Source: Theropithecus gelada
Lineage: Eukaryota; Chordata; Mammalia; Primates; Cercopithecidae
Assembly (NCBI RefSeq): GCF_003255815.1
Contig: NC_037669.1
Span: 122,401,152 to 122,465,151 of the forward strand
Reading direction: 5' to 3'
Length of the DNA: 64,000 nt
Position numbers and translations under genes: made by a program
The notes under the pieces: model-generated
Database searches by the model: none
Told to the model about the DNA's origin: nothing
What the model saw: the letters and a program-made list of their open reading frames with translations, nothing else
Shown: piece after piece, positions 59,701 through 64,000 of the stretch
Numbering within the stretch: position 1 is the stretch's first letter
How the letters are laid out: the number at the start of each line of letters is the position of its first letter

Positions 59701-61489
59701 AGAGAGCCAAATCATGAGTGAACTCCCATTCACAATTGCTTCAAAGAGAATAAAATACCTAGGAATCTAACTTACAAGGGATGTGAAGGACCTCTTCAAG
59801 GAGAACTACAAACCACTGTTCAATGAAATAAAAGAGGACACAAACAAATGGAACAACATTCCATGCTCATGGATAGGAAGAATCAGTATTTTGTAAATGG
59901 CCACACTGCCCAAGGTAAGTTATAGATTCAATGCCATCCCCATCAAGCTACCAATGACTTTCTTCACAGATTTGGAAAAAACTACTTTAAAATTCATATG
60001 GAACCAAAAAAGAGCCCGCATTGCCAAGACAATCCTAAGCCAAAAGAACAAAGCGGGAGGCGTCACGCTACCTGACTTCAAACTATACTACAAGGCTACA
60101 GTAACTAAAACAGCATGGTACTGGTACCAAAACAGAGATACAGACCAAAGGAACAGAACAGAGTCCTCAGAAATAATACCACACATCTACAGCCATCTGA
60201 TCTTTGACAAACCTGACAAAAACAAGAAATGGAGAACGGATTCCCTATTTAATAAATGGTGCTGGGAAAACTGGCTAGCCATATGTAGAAAGCTGAAACT
60301 GGATCCCTTCCTTACACCTCATACAGAAATTAATTCAAGATGGATTAGAGACTTAAATGTTAGACCTAATACCATAAAAACCCTAGAAGAAAACCTAGGC
60401 AATACCATTCAGGACATAGGCATGGGCAAGGACTTCATGTCTAAAACACCAAAAGCAACGGCAACAAAAGCCAAAATTGACAAATGGGATCTCATTAAAC
60501 TAAAGAGCTTCTGCACAGCAAAAGAAACTACCAGCAGAGTGAACAGACAACCTACAGAATGGGAGAAAATTTTTGCAATCTACTCATCTGACACAGGGCT
60601 AATATCCAGAATCTATAGAGAACTCAAACAAATTTACAAGAAAAAAACAACCCCATCAAAAAGTGGGCAAAGGATATGAAGAGACACTTCTCAAAAGAAG
60701 ATATTTATGCAGCCAACAGACACATGAAAAATGTTCATCATTGCTGGCCATCAGAGAAATGCAAATCAAAACCACAATGAGATACCATCTCACACCAGTT
60801 AGAATGGTGATCATTAAAAAGTTAGGAAACAATAGGTGCTGGAGAGGATGTGGAGAAATAGAAACACTTTTACACTGTTGGTGGGAGTTGAAACTAGTTC
60901 AACCATTGTGGAAGACAGTGTGGCGATTCCTCAAGGATCTTGAACTAGAAATACCATTTGACCCAGCCATCCCATTGCTGGGTATATACCCAAAGGATTA
61001 TAAATCATGCTGCTATAAAGACACATGCACATGTATGTTTACTGTGGCACTATTCGCAATAGCAAAAACTTAGAACCAACCCAAATGTCCATCAATGATA
61101 GACTGGATTAAGAAAATGTGGCACAGATACACCATGGAATACTACGCAGCCATAAAAAAGGATGAGTTCGCGTCCTTTGTAGGGACATGGGTGAAGCTGG
61201 AAACCATCATTCTGAGCAAACTATTGCAAGAACAGAAAACCAAACACCGCATGTTCTCACTCAAAGGTGGGAATTGAACAATAAGAACACTTGGACACAG
61301 GGTGGGGAACATCACACATTGGGATCTGTCACGGGGTGGGGGAAGGGGTGAAGGATAGCATTAGGAGATATACCTAATGTAAATGACGAGTTAATGGGTG
61401 CAGCACACCAACATGGTACATATATACATATGTAACAAACCCGCACGTTGTGCACATGTACCCTAGAACTTAAAGTATAGTGTAAAAAA
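59701..61489 (+). mobile_element. L1PA-type LINE-1, 5'-truncated, copy 2, with TSD
   Basis: A 1.79-kb plus-strand insertion carries the end of ORF2, the 3' UTR and a short tail. The flanks are aaaaatagtaac (59689-59700) and aaaaatagttac (61490-61501), a 12-bp target duplication with one mismatch. The 3' UTR has a G-rich run (about 61331-61350) and the phrase aacccgcacgttgtgcacat, so the age class is similar to copy 1. It starts about 135 bp further 5' in the L1 than copy 1. The RT and endonuclease regions are absent, so the copy is inert. Confidence 0.96.
59897..61073 (+). pseudogene. L1 ORF2p C-terminal fragment (copy 2), broken
   Basis: Encodes the C-terminal part of L1 ORF2p. A TAA (59893-59895) just before ATG 59897 closes the upstream frame. 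The frame 59897-60679 is 260 codons. It then breaks where a 4-bp deletion relative to copy 1 (near 60645-60655) shifts frame, and 60663-61073 continues in another frame. The cysteine motif is incomplete: CX3CX7H is present but the last Cys is Leu (ggagttgaaacta instead of ggattgtaaacta). It is non-functional and belongs to the insertion above. Confidence 0.93.
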
Positions 61490-61501
61490 AAAAATAGTTA
61501 C

Positions 61502-63400
61502 TTCTGCTAAGGAGCAATGGAAATGCATCAGTCAGACTTGAGAGAAAAATACTACTATACAGTATTGCTTACTCTTTATCATTAACATTGGGCACTCTTA
61601 TAGGTTGCTATTGTTCCATATTTCCTTATTTGTTAAGTATGGTTCATTGGTGATAACCTGAGAGATTTCCTTTAAACCATCCCCCTAAAAGATAGGTAGG
61701 ATTCATCATTTTAGTACTTCTCTGTTCTACCTTCCAACACACCCACCTCCTCAACCACCCTTGTCATTCTCAGTGTCTCACAGTTCATGGGGAAAAAATA
61801 GACGCAAAAGAGTAGGAACATTTCCATTTTCTCATTATCAAACCTGATAGGCATTCTAAATTTATACACACATTCTTTGCCTTCCTTCTGTGGAAGACAC
61901 ATCTTGCCCCTGCTTGGATGAAAGTCTGAACCCTTCAGCTGGGCTCATGTTTTCTACCCAAACACCTCTTGGGAACATTATTGCTGAAATCATCTACTCT
62001 CCATCCATCATCATAGTTTTTTGTTGTTTTTTTGTGTGTGTGTTTTTCTTTTTTCCTTTTAAGCTGGAATTTTTCCGTTAGCATAAAAACATGTTCAAAG
62101 GTCTCTTTTTTAGAAAACCTACTTCTAGTCCTCTCATCCTTCCTTCTTGACCACTGCCCTTCTCTGTTCCACCTTCTCGATAAAACCTATCAAAAGAGTG
62201 TTCTATCCTGGCATTTGCATTATATTGCCTCCCATTCACTCTCCTGTAATCAGATTTCAGTTCCCTCCACTCCACTGAACTTACTTTTTACCAAGCCCTC
62301 ATAGTCAGCAGCAGCCAATACTGTTGGCCATCTTCTCTTTATTGAAATATTTTTTCCTGTTGGTTTCTGTGACAGAATGATCTTCTAATTTTTCTATCTC
62401 AGTGCTTAATGAAAAGCCATCTTTAAACTCATCCACAACAAGTAGGGAGAAAAATGCATTTGTAGTTGTGTGGCCCTTGCTGAACTTTCCTCTTCTGCCA
62501 GAGCTTTAGGTGTCAGGCTACCCTTAGTCTTGGTCCTTCACCTGGTTCCTTCTTTCTTTATTCTTTCTGCTGAGGTGATGTCAGCAGAGCTGATGTCAAT
62601 GAAGCCTATCCTTTGGTGTCTCCTAAATTTATAGCTTTAAATTTAAAGTTTAAATCTTTAAATTTAAGCTTTTATAACTCTAAATTTAAAACTTCTCAAT
62701 AGAGAGGTTTTGTCCTCTCTTTTTATTATGTTTTAAAAGCCACACCCCTTCTTCATGGCAAATATCAAGACATCAATGAAACATTCTGTGTTGCAGTGGT
62801 CTCTAATCCCCAAATTACACAAAGATTACAAGGGACATGACTATTGCATTCATAGTCTCATAAACTGAGCCACTAAGACGTAAAAGGTACATGTAAAGAC
62901 AAATGAACTTTGCCTCTGACACTTCAGAATATAAAGCATATAGTTCTAGAAAGGCGGTAAAAGTTTCCATTTTTGTTTCTTAAACAGATGGCATAAAAAC
63001 ACAAAGAATCTCAAGAAAAAATACTTAGTGTCTGTCTTTTCAAATTCCAGTCACAAAGGTAGGAATCTTGATAGGCAAAGTAATTTTATCTTTGACCTTG
63101 ATCCAAGCTTTAAATCTAGTCCAAAGCTGCTGATGAATAGCATTTCAAAAGTTTTCCAGGGTAATTAATATGAACAGTCCAATTTAAGACTCATCTTATA
63201 GAACAATATTATACTAGGATAATAACTTGATTTTCCCCTTCTTTAGATAATTTCACAGATAAAGGGCATTTGGGTCTCCCTTTCATAATTATCATATAAG
63301 CATTGGAACTATGAATAGCATCCTCCATTCAAGTGTCTCAAATGCCTTATCCTCATTAAGTTTGATCAATTGTGATATTTAAGCCTTGACCCTGAACGTG

Positions 63401-63403
<3 letters not shown>
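61502..63403. other. Single-copy AT-rich DNA
   Basis: No gene seen. An AT-rich hairpin (62633-62670) is listed separately. Confidence 0.5.
62633..62670. repeat. AT-rich inverted repeat (hairpin), 15-16-bp arms
   Basis: agctttaaatttaaag at 62633-62648 pairs with ctttaaatttaagct at 62656-62670, with one unpaired A, around a 7-base centre (tttaaat). Further TAAATTTA units lie on either side (62624-62631 and 62680-62690). Confidence 0.85.
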
Positions 63404-63443
<40 letters not shown>

Positions 63444-63452
63444 TGTGTGTGG
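63403..63452. repeat. (GT)n microsatellite
   Basis: About 24 GT units with one AT interruption near 63436. Length polymorphism is likely. Confidence 0.97.
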
Positions 63453-63744
63453 CTGTATTCATAAGTCAGTTTAACAGATTTTCTGTAAGTCACACATATC
63501 TTGGAAAAGGAAATAAGATTGGGGATTTTTGCTTGTGGTAACTTAAAATATTGAAAAAAAATTAAACAACCAGAATATAAACTCATAAATATTGGAAACA
63601 CCCAAACGTGAATAAATTAAGCTATTCTCAAGATAAAAATAATTAAATTCAACATATAAGAGTGAAAAAGACTAAGTAATAGTTTCTTGCTTAATAAAGC
63701 CCACTAAAAAGTAAACATTAGTTTCTATTTCTTTCTTTAGAAAC
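63453..63744. other. Single-copy AT-rich DNA
   Basis: No gene or repeat recognised. Confidence 0.5.
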
Positions 63745-64000
63745 TTTTTTTTTTTTTTTGACGGAGTCTCCCTCTGTCGCCCAGGCTGGAGTGCAGTGGC
63801 AACACCTCGGCTCACTTCAAGCCCCGCCTCCCGGGTTCACGCAATTCTCCTGCCTCAGCCTCCTGAGTAGCTGGGACTACAGGCGCCCGCCACCGCGCCT
63901 GGCTAATTTTTTGTATTTTTAGTAGAGACGGGGTTTCACCTTGTTAGCCAGGATGGTCTCCATCTCCTGGCTTTGTGATCCCTCCGCCTCAGCCTCCCAA
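63745..64000 (-). mobile_element. AluY-like SINE, minus strand, cut by window end
   Basis: T run followed by gacggagtctccctctgtcg, then cgcccgccaccgcgcctggc and ccttgttagccaggatggtc. Low divergence and these phrases fit AluY. The left-monomer end and target duplication lie beyond the window. Confidence 0.93.

Noticed and set aside
1..64000. CRISPR arrays, operons, phage or plasmid functions
   Set aside because: The repeat content is primate; no regularly spaced direct repeats or dense coding were seen.

Overview
The window looks like primate nuclear DNA from an AT-rich, gene-poor (intergenic or deep intronic) region. Seven Alu elements are present, at least one or two of them AluY-like. Two young L1PA-type 3' ends, ancient MIR/L2/MER5 copies, MaLR and ERVL LTRs, a Tigger1 and CA, GA and GT microsatellites are also present. 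AluY and L1PA together point to a catarrhine (Old World monkey or ape); the species cannot be decided from sequence alone. Lineage and family names rest on my recall of repeat consensus features, not on a database search. An 88-base run of N marks an assembly gap.

No protein-coding gene, functional RNA gene, CRISPR array or prokaryotic feature could be supported. Every long reading frame is repeat-derived, or a short chance frame without a recognisable domain, or one that opens with GTG or TTG rather than ATG. The only protein-like remnants are ORF2 C-terminal fragments of two L1PA copies and a broken Tigger1 transposase.

Layout: 1-4.6 kb single-copy AT-rich DNA; 4.65-7.63 kb a cluster of MER5, two Alus and two MaLR-type LTRs; 10.45 kb an AluY-like copy with target-site duplication (TSD); 12.66-14.34 kb L1PA copy 1 with a perfect TSD; 18.0-18.5 kb MIR plus L2; 20.97-21.33 kb an old unassigned repeat; 22.29 kb a compound CA/GA microsatellite; 23.65-24.91 kb a nested block (MST-type LTR inside a TA-flanked DNA transposon, then an L1 with an inverted 5' part); 25.9-29.4 kb scattered MIRs; 29.7-30.2 kb an Alu whose tail contains the gap; 31.3-32.9 kb an old LTR-like repeat and an L1 end; 34.75 kb a second MST-type LTR; 35.84-36.48 kb a repeat-free, CpG-enriched block; 39.17 kb an ERVL (MLT2-type) LTR; 40.1-45.9 kb old L1, MIRs, an hAT-like piece, a small GC-rich block and an Alu; 47.0-47.97 kb a local duplication carrying polypurine tracts; 48.38-51.40 kb a deleted Tigger1 followed by an old L1; 52.6 kb a fresh-looking 24-bp tandem duplication; 54-55.6 kb MIRs and a MER5; 57.4 kb an Alu with an unusually long TSD; 59.70-61.49 kb L1PA copy 2; 62.63 kb an AT-rich hairpin; 63.4 kb a GT tract; 63.75 kb to the end an AluY-like copy cut by the window edge.

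I found no undescribed biological system. The points most worth checking are the 35.8-36.5 kb block as a possible regulatory element, the 47.0/47.9 kb duplication, the unresolved poly-T gap, and the pair of direct L1PA copies as a recombination substrate.
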